From Verrucomicrobiota bacterium (GTDB lineage: Bacteria > Verrucomicrobiota > Kiritimatiellia > CAJWTS01), in assembly GCA_027623315.1 (NCBI GenBank), contig JAQBYD010000008.1, positions 1 through 64,000 on the forward strand: a DNA stretch of 64,000 nucleotides, read 5' to 3'. This document shows, piece by piece, positions 55,601 to 63,801 of the stretch (position 1 is the first letter of the stretch; every line of letters begins with the position of its first letter). The notes under the pieces are model-generated. The model was not told the DNA's origin. It saw only the letters and a list, made by a program, of their open reading frames with translations, and searched no databases. The position numbers were made by a program, and so were the translations under genes.

Positions 55601-58197
55601 GGATCCGCAATCTCCGCCAGCATGTCCTCTTCCGTTTCAACCTCACGCGAACTGTCCGGATCTTCCGGCTTCGTTTCGAGTTCGGCTTTGTCGATCTCCG
55701 ATTCGGACGGATCCGTAGCGTTGTCGGTGATCTCCGGAGTTTCCGGGGCGATCTGCTCCTCGACCACGCTGTCGGCACCGGTAAGTCGAATCACGCTGGC
55801 GACGGGCGCTTGCTCTTCATTCCGATCGGGATCGGGCAGCACGATGAACAGCGCGATGAGATGGACCAGGCCCGACGCACACAGAAACGCCATGCGGCGA
55901 TTGGCGCGCAGGTGGCTCAGGATGAGGGCGAGGGCGATGATCAGCACCAGCAGCAGAGGGCGCGCCCACGGCGCGGAGAGCCAACGCACGACGATTGGGG
56001 CCCGCACGACCTCTCCCGGCGGAAGACCGGTGTCGGCGATGTAGCGGAGCGTCACGGTCGCGATGCCGGGTCCCTCGAGGACCACGACGTCGTCGATGAG
56101 CCGCGGCATTTCGCTAAATGGCACGCGCAGCACCAGGTGCACGAGATTCGTCGCGGAGCTTGCCGCGAGCGACGATGGGAGAATCCGGAGCCCGGCGATC
56201 TTGCTGCGCACGGTCAGAGGGGAGCGACCGTCGGGCGAGAGGGCGATCGCAATCCGGTTGCTGATCACGACCGCGCTCTCGCGTCGGCCAAATTCAGCGT
56301 CGGTCATGACGGTTCGGATTTCCGGGGCGGCAACGCGTCCCGTGACCGGAATCATCCATTCGGAGCCTCCCGTTCGAACGCGAACCGTATTCGAGACCGA
56401 CTGGCCCGCCGTCGAGTCGCCGGCGGAGACGATCATGCTGAGTAGCGAGCTCTGGTTGGGCAGAATCGTGCCCTCGGTCGCGTAATCGATGCCGTCGTGA
56501 CGCGAGGGTCCGGCAAGGTCATGCAGGGCTCTATCGGGAAGCGGGGTGTTGATCAGGACGCTGACCGTGGCGGTCACGGTGCTTCCCGGATACAGATCCG
56601 TGACGCTGAACTCCGCCGGCTTGGCCCAGAAGATTGGAGAATCCGTGGCGATCGCACCTGGGTTCCGTACGGCTGCGAGGCTCACGTCGCGTGCGGTGGA
56701 CTGATCTTGTTGCACCGCGGCACGATGGATGGGCGCGCCGGCATGGCGTGCCATGTCGCCGCCGGTTCGTGAAAACGTGATGTTGGCCCCGCGCACGAAG
56801 CGGTGACCGTCGACGGTTCCCGTGGCACGTATCTCCGCTCGATAGACACCTTCGCTCTCCGCCGCGGCGTGACCGAGATAGAGTCCCGCCAGGTGTCCTG
56901 CCTGGATTAGAGATGTGGACGTTGTGCCGTCCGGATTGGCGATGCGACACTGAAGCGAGACGTTCCGGCAAAGCTCCGGCCTCGAGAGGACGTTGGCCCA
57001 GTGCAGCGCGAGCCCGGCCGGTCCGGCGACAACCGGTTGGACGGTATAGATCTCCAGGGATGAGGTCGCGCTGATCTGATAGACAATGCGCCCCTTACCG
57101 CTCATCTGCAGCGTATGTTCACCCGGCGGCAGATGATCAAGCGGGATCGAGACCGATCCGGAATCGCGCGTCATCGCATGCTCGGTGCCGGCGATGCGAA
57201 TCGTGATGTGTCCGTGCACTACCGAGAACTCGATCTGTGCGTTGCGCATGAACGGGTCGATGATCAATGGTTCCGAGTGCTCGCCCAGTAACTCCCGCGA
57301 CGCTTTCAGAAGCGTTGTGGGGCGGTCGATCAGTTGAAAAATCTGTGAAAAAATGCCTCCCAACTCCGCGCTGTCCGGAGCGGAGAAGAAGCGTCCGCCG
57401 GTATCGGTGGCGATTGCACCCAGTAGACGGGCATCCGCCTCGGCGGAGAGTCCGACCGCGTAGACCGGTGCGTTGAGTCCCTTCAGTTTCAGATGGGTGT
57501 CGTCGTACTGAATACGCGGAAAACCATCCGACAGGAACAGGACCGCCTTCTCCCCCTGACGCGTTTCCAGGATTCGCAATGCATCGCGAAACGGCCGGTC
57601 GAAGTTCGTGGCACCGCCGGGAGCGAGCTGTGCAAGGTACGGCGCCAGGTCGTTAACATCCGCCGGAGCGGTGGGGGCCAGCAGGATATTGGAGCGTCTT
57701 GAGAAACCGATGAGTGAGACCGAACGGAATCGACCGCTGTTCCGAGCCAGCGTGAAGAATCGCTGAACCGCCTCGTAGCGCAGGTTGAGAGGGTCGTTTC
57801 TCTTCATGCTGCCGGAGGTGTCAATCGCGATCACGACATCGAGCGAGGGGCCGGACTCGACCCGGTGGCGGCCCAGGGGCATGCTCCCTTGTGGACCGCC
57901 CTCCGTTGTGGTGACGAGTTTCAGGTCGCGCACCCCCGTGATTTCTCGCGACAAGCGTGCAACGGCCCAGTGGTTTGTGCCCTGCGTCACCATCTCGCAA
58001 GACGAGGTGGTGACGAGGTCGCCGTCGACGCTGCGCGAAACGAGCGCCACGGGCTGCACCGGATCAAGGGCAGGAACTTGACGTATGACCCACTCGTCGT
58101 CCGCCGGCAGGACGCCGGCGTAGGTGGCCAGCAGGACGCGCAGCGCGGCCGCGCGCATTGGCGTCATAGCGGGCTTATGGCTGTGAATTCGCAGCAT
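52612..58197 (-). CDS. 1861-aa fusion: VWA domain, TM region with TonB-like SxxxH helix, Pro/Glu-rich linker, DUF4159, C-terminal beta region (module 3)
   Basis: VVIAIDTSGSMKRNDP (MIDAS); FLCASGLVHLIALFIVLPDP; long P/E/V linker with an internal 76-aa duplication; YDGDWDCDDTAML...LPFIFMTGHDPFRMSEDEVKQLSKYLAGGGYMWINDST. Confidence 0.88.
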   Translation of the reverse strand: MLRIHSHKPAMTPMRAAALRVLLATYAGVLPADDEWVIRQVPALDPVQPVALVSRSVDGDLVTTSSCEMVTQGTNHWAVARLSREITGVRDLKLVTTTEGGPQGSMPLGRHRVESGPSLDVVIAIDTSGSMKRNDPLNLRYEAVQRFFTLARNSGRFRSVSLIGFSRRSNILLAPTAPADVNDLAPYLAQLAPGGATNFDRPFRDALRILETRQGEKAVLFLSDGFPRIQYDDTHLKLKGLNAPVYAVGLSAEADARLLGAIATDTGGRFFSAPDSAELGGIFSQIFQLIDRPTTLLKASRELLGEHSEPLIIDPFMRNAQIEFSVVHGHITIRIAGTEHAMTRDSGSVSIPLDHLPPGEHTLQMSGKGRIVYQISATSSLEIYTVQPVVAGPAGLALHWANVLSRPELCRNVSLQCRIANPDGTTSTSLIQAGHLAGLYLGHAAAESEGVYRAEIRATGTVDGHRFVRGANITFSRTGGDMARHAGAPIHRAAVQQDQSTARDVSLAAVRNPGAIATDSPIFWAKPAEFSVTDLYPGSTVTATVSVLINTPLPDRALHDLAGPSRHDGIDYATEGTILPNQSSLLSMIVSAGDSTAGQSVSNTVRVRTGGSEWMIPVTGRVAAPEIRTVMTDAEFGRRESAVVISNRIAIALSPDGRSPLTVRSKIAGLRILPSSLAASSATNLVHLVLRVPFSEMPRLIDDVVVLEGPGIATVTLRYIADTGLPPGEVVRAPIVVRWLSAPWARPLLLVLIIALALILSHLRANRRMAFLCASGLVHLIALFIVLPDPDRNEEQAPVASVIRLTGADSVVEEQIAPETPEITDNATDPSESEIDKAELETKPEDPDSSREVETEEDMLAEIADPEPLPEEDHEVQRPEQETVDLDTPLESVERKTVEETPEVEIRELEQEHARVETMTPEEAVTPQEVTPVTLEAPAPDADAVPIEQPVERSLAQVMTVEPEPTAPVERKHAEQEPETPEEQMAHQHAKIEPILPKEIATPQDVSPTTPEAPSPDADAIPVEQKVERSLVHVMTVETEEPEQVERKHRRDVEPVEPLATPNAATPRTDEQQPDMADVSQPVEHVSPEIAPVNMDPVLTQEKRKSVKRTPSDHVLQITTAVPESVDRKKQASPRITAASAAQRASSPVHERIEPAAVDESQTLAEPSWTPAPVTAPRATPRRTTKPVRREASETTDVASPSQPVVRRSADATAPNTVTNSAMRSEPARVQIARAIPTTSAEVRSSHPKVSVSAPVSTTAAIQPEAKRSVPTARPSIVSVRDVQTPATPATRPRRTVVAPASSTPRVMQGVPRRIKHVSPRATDSTRPLAPSTPSVEGPRPTATLRSSGPTAPAPKQTALINIETVVARTEPAPPPREIPDFMGEMLAPLGATLPPEMRARQRPDLLAPYQPAPWQPPAPELSVASVTPDEILPPAKVALGARKGLIDTAATGGTLPLLKYDGDWDCDDTAMLNLAYQMEQRTGSLLPIGTTTIGLDDERIGELPFIFMTGHDPFRMSEDEVKQLSKYLAGGGYMWINDSTDISDDRFDHAVRRELARVLPDLKWKRIPMTHNLFKGPYDLTRGFKGYAVPPGDKYRLDYLEGLYIGDRLAIVYTRNDYGDGLEINPNTHPLMPSLSDLSPHDMQEGSIRMGINIVMHFLNKGQPPTATMQDKVQSHGDHDDLRASLSTLPPLPFELMTTAPSWAAPDDWGDTLPAVVTAGPDNSLSISFGSPEVKTITRRSKVVALAAVDITLSNNRALLLDVDSQMPGGCRLALAFAVGETGAYVESAPAYIRPGKNSGIVFDLRAKTFKSEVSEWQYNLGLGEATRIHDWHFIIYPQSPSGSVTIQNVRIVQPPVAAP
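55030..55485 (-). repeat. In-frame tandem duplication of 228 bp (76 aa) in the linker
   Basis: HARVETMTPEEAVTPQEVTPVTLEAPAPDADAVPIEQPVERSLAQVMTVE.. and HAKIEPILPKEIATPQDVSPTTPEAPSPDADAIPVEQKVERSLVHVMTVE..; corresponding codons exactly 228 bp apart. Confidence 0.85.
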
Positions 58198-58218
58198 CCA
58201 GGCTCTGCCATTCGACGA

Positions 58219-58641
58219 TTACTCCCGCTTCTCCACGATCGATTGGGTCAGGCTGAGATCGGAGAGGCCGTGCTTCTTGCACATGTTGATCACGGTCATG
58301 ATTCGTCCGTGATTCGCGCTCGAGTCGCCGCGGATCTCGACGTACGACGAATCCGCCGCACGGTAGTTCTGTAGTTCATGGTCCAGTTGCTCGAGTGACA
58401 GGATGGCGTTGTTGACGACCAGGATCCCGCCTTGCCGGACATTGATGACCATGCGGCTGTTGTCGCGCGTGATGATGGTGCCTTCTGATCCTTCGGGCAA
58501 CTTGACCTCGACATCGCGTTCTTCGGAGTAAAACGTCGTCGCGACCAGAAAGAAGATGATCAGGATGAAAATAATGTCGATCAGCGGGGTCTGCGGGACC
58601 TCGAAAGACTCCTCGCTCTGCCAGCGACTGCGGTCGGACAT
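58219..58641 (-). CDS. ExbD/TolR family protein (module 3)
   Basis: FEVPQTPLIDIIFILIIFFLVATTFYSEERDVEVKLP. Confidence 0.93.
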   Translation of the reverse strand: MSDRSRWQSEESFEVPQTPLIDIIFILIIFFLVATTFYSEERDVEVKLPEGSEGTIITRDNSRMVINVRQGGILVVNNAILSLEQLDHELQNYRAADSSYVEIRGDSSANHGRIMTVINMCKKHGLSDLSLTQSIVEKRE

Positions 58642-58684
58642 ATCACACCATTTTCCCCGTGCGCCCTGCGATTCGAAGCGGATT

Positions 58685-59422
58685 CTAATGGTCAGGCGGA
58701 ATGATCAGGTTCTGCTTGGCCAGGATCTCGCAACGCCGTATGAGGTTGTCGATTCTGCCCGTGAAGTAATGATAGGAGAGGAGCATCGGTATCGCCACGA
58801 TCAGACCGAAGCAGGTCGTCAGCAGCGCTTTGGAGATTCCGCCCGCGAGGGCGCCGGGATCGCCCAACGCGCCCTGTTCGGCGACGACGCTGAAGGCCTC
58901 GATAATGCCGGCGACGGTGCCCAGGAGGCCGAGTAACGGCGCCGTGTTGGCGATAATCCCGATGGGTCTCGTCGATCGCTTCAATTGCCAGATCGACTCA
59001 TCCACGATTTCCTCGATGGCTGTCGCGATCTGATCGTGGGATTCGCGTCGCCAGCGATAACCAGCCGCCAGGATAAGGTTCACGCGGGATGTCTCATCGC
59101 TGTCCACGATTTGTTTGATCTCCTCGGAAGACATTCCATCGACGAGGCGCTTCTCCGTCTCGGCGGGCAGTATGACGGATCTGCGCGTGACGTATGAGAC
59201 CTCGAAGATGAATCCGAGTCCAACCGCGGATGCCAGTAGGATGACGTACATGACGCTTCCGCCCCGCTGAAGCGTGTCCCACGCGCTGCCGCTGAGCATT
59301 CCCGAGGCGTCGTCCGTCTCACCGGCGAACGCGACGTACGCGATCGTGCACAGCGCTGCGACGACCAGGTAGAGGATGGGTTGCTGCAATCCGGCACGAC
59401 GGGTTCTGCGTGAGCGTGACAT
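58685..59422 (-). CDS. MotA/TolQ/ExbB proton channel family protein (module 3)
   Basis: PIGIIANTAPLLGLLGTVAGIIEAFSVVAEQGALGDPGALAGGISKALLTTCFGLIVAIPMLLSYHYF. Confidence 0.93.
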   Translation of the reverse strand: MSRSRRTRRAGLQQPILYLVVAALCTIAYVAFAGETDDASGMLSGSAWDTLQRGGSVMYVILLASAVGLGFIFEVSYVTRRSVILPAETEKRLVDGMSSEEIKQIVDSDETSRVNLILAAGYRWRRESHDQIATAIEEIVDESIWQLKRSTRPIGIIANTAPLLGLLGTVAGIIEAFSVVAEQGALGDPGALAGGISKALLTTCFGLIVAIPMLLSYHYFTGRIDNLIRRCEILAKQNLIIPPDH

Positions 59423-62367
59423 TAGATTCCGGTTTCGTCGAGAGCCTGTGCAGCCTTCGTGGTCCAATCCGAGCCCGCGTAGTTATTCTGCAGTTTCTTC
59501 AAGTAGATTGCGGCGCGACGCGACGCCTTGCCCTCCGCCCGCACGAAAGCCTCAACGGCATGGTACAGCGCCTTGGGCGACAAGTCGCCGTAGTCGTACA
59601 GCAGTTCGACGCGGAGGAACTGCTTGGCGGCCTCGACGTAGTTCTTGTCCTCGTAGTACGTCGTCGCGATGTTGAACTGGGCGCGCGCGGCCTCGATGGT
59701 GTCGGTGCGCTTCATCGTGTCCTGGAAGTGGCCGCGTGCTTCCTCGAAGATGCGAACCGCTTTCTTTGCCAGTCCAAGTCGGAACGAGACCAGGAAGCGG
59801 CGCTCGGAGTCGGGGAATCGTGTCTCGAGGCGTTCGCATACAGCGATGACCTCCTGCCACTTGGCCGCTTGTACGAGCGCCTCGCTATACTGATGCAGAA
59901 GTTCTTCACCGGCGTCATCACCTTCACTCTCGACGCGGGCGGACAGGATAGACATCGCGCTGTCGTGATCGCCGGATTTCTGATGCAGTTCTGCGGCGCG
60001 CAGCGCGGCGTCGAGGGTGTATCGACCCTTCGGGAAACGCTCGAGCAGGGATGCAAAGTGCGCGGCGCCGGCCTTCGCGTTGTCGCGGTGCCTTTCGCAC
60101 CATGCGAGCATGTAGAGTGCGCGTTCGCCCCGTTCGGATTTCAGGTCGGCGAGCCGGGCAAAGAAGGGTTGAGCCGCGGCGTAGTCTTCGCGTAGGTACG
60201 CGATCTCGCCCCGCTGCAGTATGGAATCCGCGGCCATCTCTGATACGGCGGGGTCGTCTCCGAGCCCGGCAAAGATGGCGTCCGCTTCCTTCATCTTCTT
60301 CTGCTTCAGAAGGGACCACGCGAGCCCGTACTGCACCGTGGCGAGCAGTTCCGGCGCGGGTTTCGTGGCCAGGGCGCGCTCGTAGGCATCCACGGCGGAG
60401 TCCAGCACGCCCTGATCGAAATAGTGCTCGGCGAGTTTTACGAGGACTTGTGAACCAAACTGTCCGTCCGGGAAACGCTCTGGGTATGCCTTCAGGTGGG
60501 GCACGGCCTTGGCGGGCGGGTACAGAGAGCCAAGGCGATAATAGGCTTTGTCGATGAACTCGTCTTTTGCCGTCGATGTAATACGCTGCTCGTACGCGGC
60601 CGTGGCTTGCTCGGGCGTACCGGCTTCTTCGAAGGCGCGCCCGGTCATGTATGCCGCTTCAGACGCGTACTCGCTTTCACGTTTTGCGAGGTTCGCGAAA
60701 TGCTTCGCGGCCGCTTCAAAGTGCTTGCGGTCGAAAGCAACCCAACCGGCGCGATACAGCACGCGAGGTTGCGGCTCGTCGCTCTTGAGTAATTCGGCGA
60801 GATGCTTTTCACTACGGTCGAGTTCCCCAAGCCGATAGGCATACTCGCCAAGCGCAAACAAAATGTGCTCCCGCAGCTCAGCATCCATGCCGTCCTTCAA
60901 GCATCCTTCGAGAGTGCTGACCGCGGTCTTGAGATCGTCCTGCTGGGCGAGTTGGATGCCGAGCGCGTGGCAGGCACGTGCGCTGAACTCGCCAGTCGGA
61001 AAGGTCTCGAGTTGGCTCCTGAATGCCTTGATCGCGTCCACGGGTCGGCCTGCGGCGGCCAGCGCCTGCGCGTAGCTGTAGTGGGCCGTCTCGCGCTGGC
61101 GGGCCGGTAGGGCATCCACGTTCATGACCGCTTCGAGCGACGGGATCGCCTCCTTGTAGTTCTTTAGTTCGAATTGGGATACGCCGAGCCAGAACCGTGC
61201 GTCCAGCGCTTCGGCGCTCTTGGGGTATCCTTTCAGAAGTCTCTCGAGGGCGGCGGCGGCGGCGGCGTACTGCTTGAGTTCATAGCGGGCGATACCGGCG
61301 TTATAGAGAGCGGATGGAGCCATCGCCGATGCCGCATGCGCGTCCGCGAACGCAAGGAATGTCTTGGCCGCCGATTCGCGGTCACCGCTGCGGTATCGCG
61401 TCCATGCGAGGCGAAGCTTGGCTTCCTCGCCCGATCCGGCGTCGGCACTGAGAGGAGTGAGAAGCGTCTCGGCTTTCTTGTACTGCTTCGTCGCCGTCAG
61501 CGCGTCGGAGAGCAGTAGCGTCGCCTTCGTGCGCTCCGGATAATCCGGATGTTTCTCAATCAATTCGGTCAATGGGGCGATCGCCGCGGCGTGTTGCGCA
61601 CGCTCGATTTGTGTCCACCCCAGCGAGAAAAGTGCGTCGGCGCGATGCTTGGATTCGGGAAACTGCTCGAGGAATGCGGCGTAGTGCGGAACGGCCTGAT
61701 CGTATTTCTTCAATTGCAGCAGGCACTCGCCCGCTCCGACGTAGGCTTCCTCCTGGATCTCCTTGCGCGTTGATTTTGCGGCGGTCGTAAACGCGGCGAG
61801 GGCGGGGGCGTAGTTCTTTAGTTCGAGATGGCATCGGCCCAGGTTGTAGCCGGCAAGTTCGGCGTCGGGTAGCTTGGGGTGCTGCTTCAGGGCGACGCTG
61901 TACGCGGCTGCGGCTTCCTTCAATTGCCCGAGACGGAAGCGGCATTCCGCGGCACGGTAATGAGCCGTGCCTGCCGAGGCCTCGGTCGCGTGGTCCTTGA
62001 TGTAGATCGCGTACTCCTCCAGCGCCGACTCGTAGTCCTTCTGGATGAAGAGTCCCTCGGCAAAGTTGAACTGGTCTTCGGCCGGCCCGCCGCGCAAGGA
62101 GGTCGCAACCATCACGATGGCGAGCGTCAGACTCGCGAGAGTCCGATAGCATCCACCCCGAAGGGCGGGGCGATCGCGGCGGATCACCGGTGCGAAGATG
62201 TCTGTTGTGGGCCTGTTTTTCACAAATGTCGGCGTCTGACGCGGCGGAGTCTTTCGACTGGCGCTGACGGCTGACGGATAAGCAGATTTCGTGCTGGGCA
62301 TCGGGACTGTAGGCGGAAAAGAGGCAGAATAGATGCGAATTATGAGAGGGCGCGGGCGCGATGTCAA
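59422..62367 (-). CDS. TPR protein, exported (module 3)
   Basis: RTLASLTLAIVMVATSLRGGPAEDQFNFAEGLFIQKDYESALEEYAIYIKDH and many TPRs; stop overlaps the exbB start; start may be 62301. Confidence 0.85.
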   Translation of the reverse strand: MTSRPRPLIIRIYSASFPPTVPMPSTKSAYPSAVSASRKTPPRQTPTFVKNRPTTDIFAPVIRRDRPALRGGCYRTLASLTLAIVMVATSLRGGPAEDQFNFAEGLFIQKDYESALEEYAIYIKDHATEASAGTAHYRAAECRFRLGQLKEAAAAYSVALKQHPKLPDAELAGYNLGRCHLELKNYAPALAAFTTAAKSTRKEIQEEAYVGAGECLLQLKKYDQAVPHYAAFLEQFPESKHRADALFSLGWTQIERAQHAAAIAPLTELIEKHPDYPERTKATLLLSDALTATKQYKKAETLLTPLSADAGSGEEAKLRLAWTRYRSGDRESAAKTFLAFADAHAASAMAPSALYNAGIARYELKQYAAAAAALERLLKGYPKSAEALDARFWLGVSQFELKNYKEAIPSLEAVMNVDALPARQRETAHYSYAQALAAAGRPVDAIKAFRSQLETFPTGEFSARACHALGIQLAQQDDLKTAVSTLEGCLKDGMDAELREHILFALGEYAYRLGELDRSEKHLAELLKSDEPQPRVLYRAGWVAFDRKHFEAAAKHFANLAKRESEYASEAAYMTGRAFEEAGTPEQATAAYEQRITSTAKDEFIDKAYYRLGSLYPPAKAVPHLKAYPERFPDGQFGSQVLVKLAEHYFDQGVLDSAVDAYERALATKPAPELLATVQYGLAWSLLKQKKMKEADAIFAGLGDDPAVSEMAADSILQRGEIAYLREDYAAAQPFFARLADLKSERGERALYMLAWCERHRDNAKAGAAHFASLLERFPKGRYTLDAALRAAELHQKSGDHDSAMSILSARVESEGDDAGEELLHQYSEALVQAAKWQEVIAVCERLETRFPDSERRFLVSFRLGLAKKAVRIFEEARGHFQDTMKRTDTIEAARAQFNIATTYYEDKNYVEAAKQFLRVELLYDYGDLSPKALYHAVEAFVRAEGKASRRAAIYLKKLQNNYAGSDWTTKAAQALDETGI

Positions 62368-62399
62368 TCAGGCCATTAGAACGGAATTCCGCCGCTAGG

Positions 62400-62993
62400 A
62401 TACAGGTGTACACAGGCTGCCGCGGCCACCAGAACGCACGGACCTTCTTCAAGCGAATCTTTTCGCCTGGACGGGGCCGCTCGAACGCGCCAGGGCGCTT
62501 CCTTGGACGTGGCTGAAAATCCGGTATTTTCAGGGCTCGTTCGGGCATGCCTTCGACGAGCACGATCTTCCCGCGGACCGTTCTGGTCTCTCCCGGTTCG
62601 AGCAGAGGTATGGAACCGAGAGAATGGATGCAGTGGTGATCGTCCTCGTTGTGAAAGATCTCGCAGACCCTCTCCCAGTTCGTTCCGATCGTGAAGCGCC
62701 TGTCTTCGCTGGTTCGCAGGATGGCCCGGGCAAGGGAAGTTGTCCAGATTGTGAAATGGGAGATCGGTGAGGTCCGTGACCGTAAAGCGCATGTCGAGTC
62801 CATGTTCCGACGGCGTGATCTGTATGCGGTAGCGAATTCCCTGGATGAACTCTATACCCAGTTGTTTGGACAAGGCGTCACTGCGGATGACCGAAGGGTC
62901 CTCCACCATCCGTCGCTCCCAGCCGTCGCCGGCCGGAGAAAGCTGAAGGTTGTTACCGTATCGCGCACCGCGCCGCCAGCGAGTTGAAGATCC
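62400..62993 (-). pseudogene. Frameshifted remnant of an uncharacterised protein gene
   Basis: Frame A STRWRRGARYGNNLQLSPAGDGWERRMVEDPSVIRSDALSKQLGIEFIQGIRYRIQITPSEHGLDMRFTVTDLTDLPFHNLDNFPC, then frame B RAILRTSEDRRFTIGTNWERVCEIFHNEDDHHCIHSLGSIPLLEPGETRTVRGKIVLVEG. Confidence 0.45.
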
Positions 62994-63120
62994 TCACGGA
63001 GCCCGAAAAGATGGCACATCCGGATCTGAACGCGCCCGGTGAGGAAGGGCACCTACGGCTCGAGATTCCGGTGCGGCATCCGGATGTCGAGATTCCGGTG
63101 ATCGAACTCCTGCTGAAGTA
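62981..63120 (+). pseudogene. C-terminal gene fragment of unknown family
   Basis: Open frame ELKILTEPEKMAHPDLNAPGEEGHLRLEIPVRHPDVEIPVIELLLK*, with a cgagattccggtg direct repeat; no supported N-terminus. Confidence 0.25.
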
Positions 63121-63138
63121 GTCGCCGCGACGAAGATC

Positions 63139-63660
63139 CTACCAGCTGATTTCCCAGGTTGCGTTCAGCTTGGTGGTCAAATCGCGCGTGCGCCGCGCGA
63201 GCACTTCACCCACGCCGAGCAGGAGTTGGCACCCCAGGAGAGGGTGGGCGTTCAGGAACTCCTCGAGCTTGGTTCGCGAGATCTGCCATGTGCGGGCGTT
63301 GACGTGGGCCACGACCATCGCGCTCGCCTGCTGGGGGTCGAAGATGTTGATTTCTCCGAACCACTCGCCGTCGCGAATAGTGCCCAAGGGGGCTTCTCCG
63401 TCGTTGATCTTGTGTACAGCGTTAAGCCGGCCCTGGAGCAAAAGGTAGAGAGACTCCTGCGGCTGGCCTTCACCGATGACCGTCCTCCCGGCCCCGAATT
63501 CGCGAAATTCACCATAGCCGGTGAGTTCACGACGATCCGCTTCGTCGAATCCTGCGAGAAGCGAGCACTCGGGAAGTACCTCGGCCATGGGCGTCTCGTC
63601 CATGTAGAACAGCATAGCGCGAGCGCGGTGCGGTCTGCAAGTCCCGCGATTCCTTCGCAC
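63139..63660 (-). CDS. Cyclic-nucleotide-binding domain protein without an evident HTH
   Basis: ECSLLAGFDEADRRELTGYGEFREFGAGRTVIGEGQPQESLYLLLQGRLNAVHK...GTIRDGEWFGEINIFDPQQASAMVVA. Confidence 0.85.
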   Translation of the reverse strand: MRRNRGTCRPHRARAMLFYMDETPMAEVLPECSLLAGFDEADRRELTGYGEFREFGAGRTVIGEGQPQESLYLLLQGRLNAVHKINDGEAPLGTIRDGEWFGEINIFDPQQASAMVVAHVNARTWQISRTKLEEFLNAHPLLGCQLLLGVGEVLARRTRDLTTKLNATWEISW

Positions 63661-63801
63661 GGTAGTTGTCGACGATCACGGCGTGTTGCGTGAGAGCCTG
63701 GGCGGGTTTCTCAGTGGTCACTCGGGCATCGAGATCGTGGCCTCCCTCGCGAATGGGCGAGAACTTCTGGAACCAGAAGCCTTGTCGAGTGCTATGGCTT
63801 G
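63641..63801 (+). pseudogene. Truncated NarL/FixJ-type receiver domain fragment
   Basis: Frame reads VVVDDHGVLRESLGGFLSGHSGIEIVASLANGRELLEPEALSSAMA*, matching the first part of a receiver domain (VDDH..VRE.L...L.....IEVV..A.NGRE). Confidence 0.5.

Noticed and set aside
54943-56445. 500-aa plus-strand ORF
   Set aside because: Antisense of the Pro/Glu-rich linker of the VWA-DUF4159 gene; biased composition explains the lack of stops
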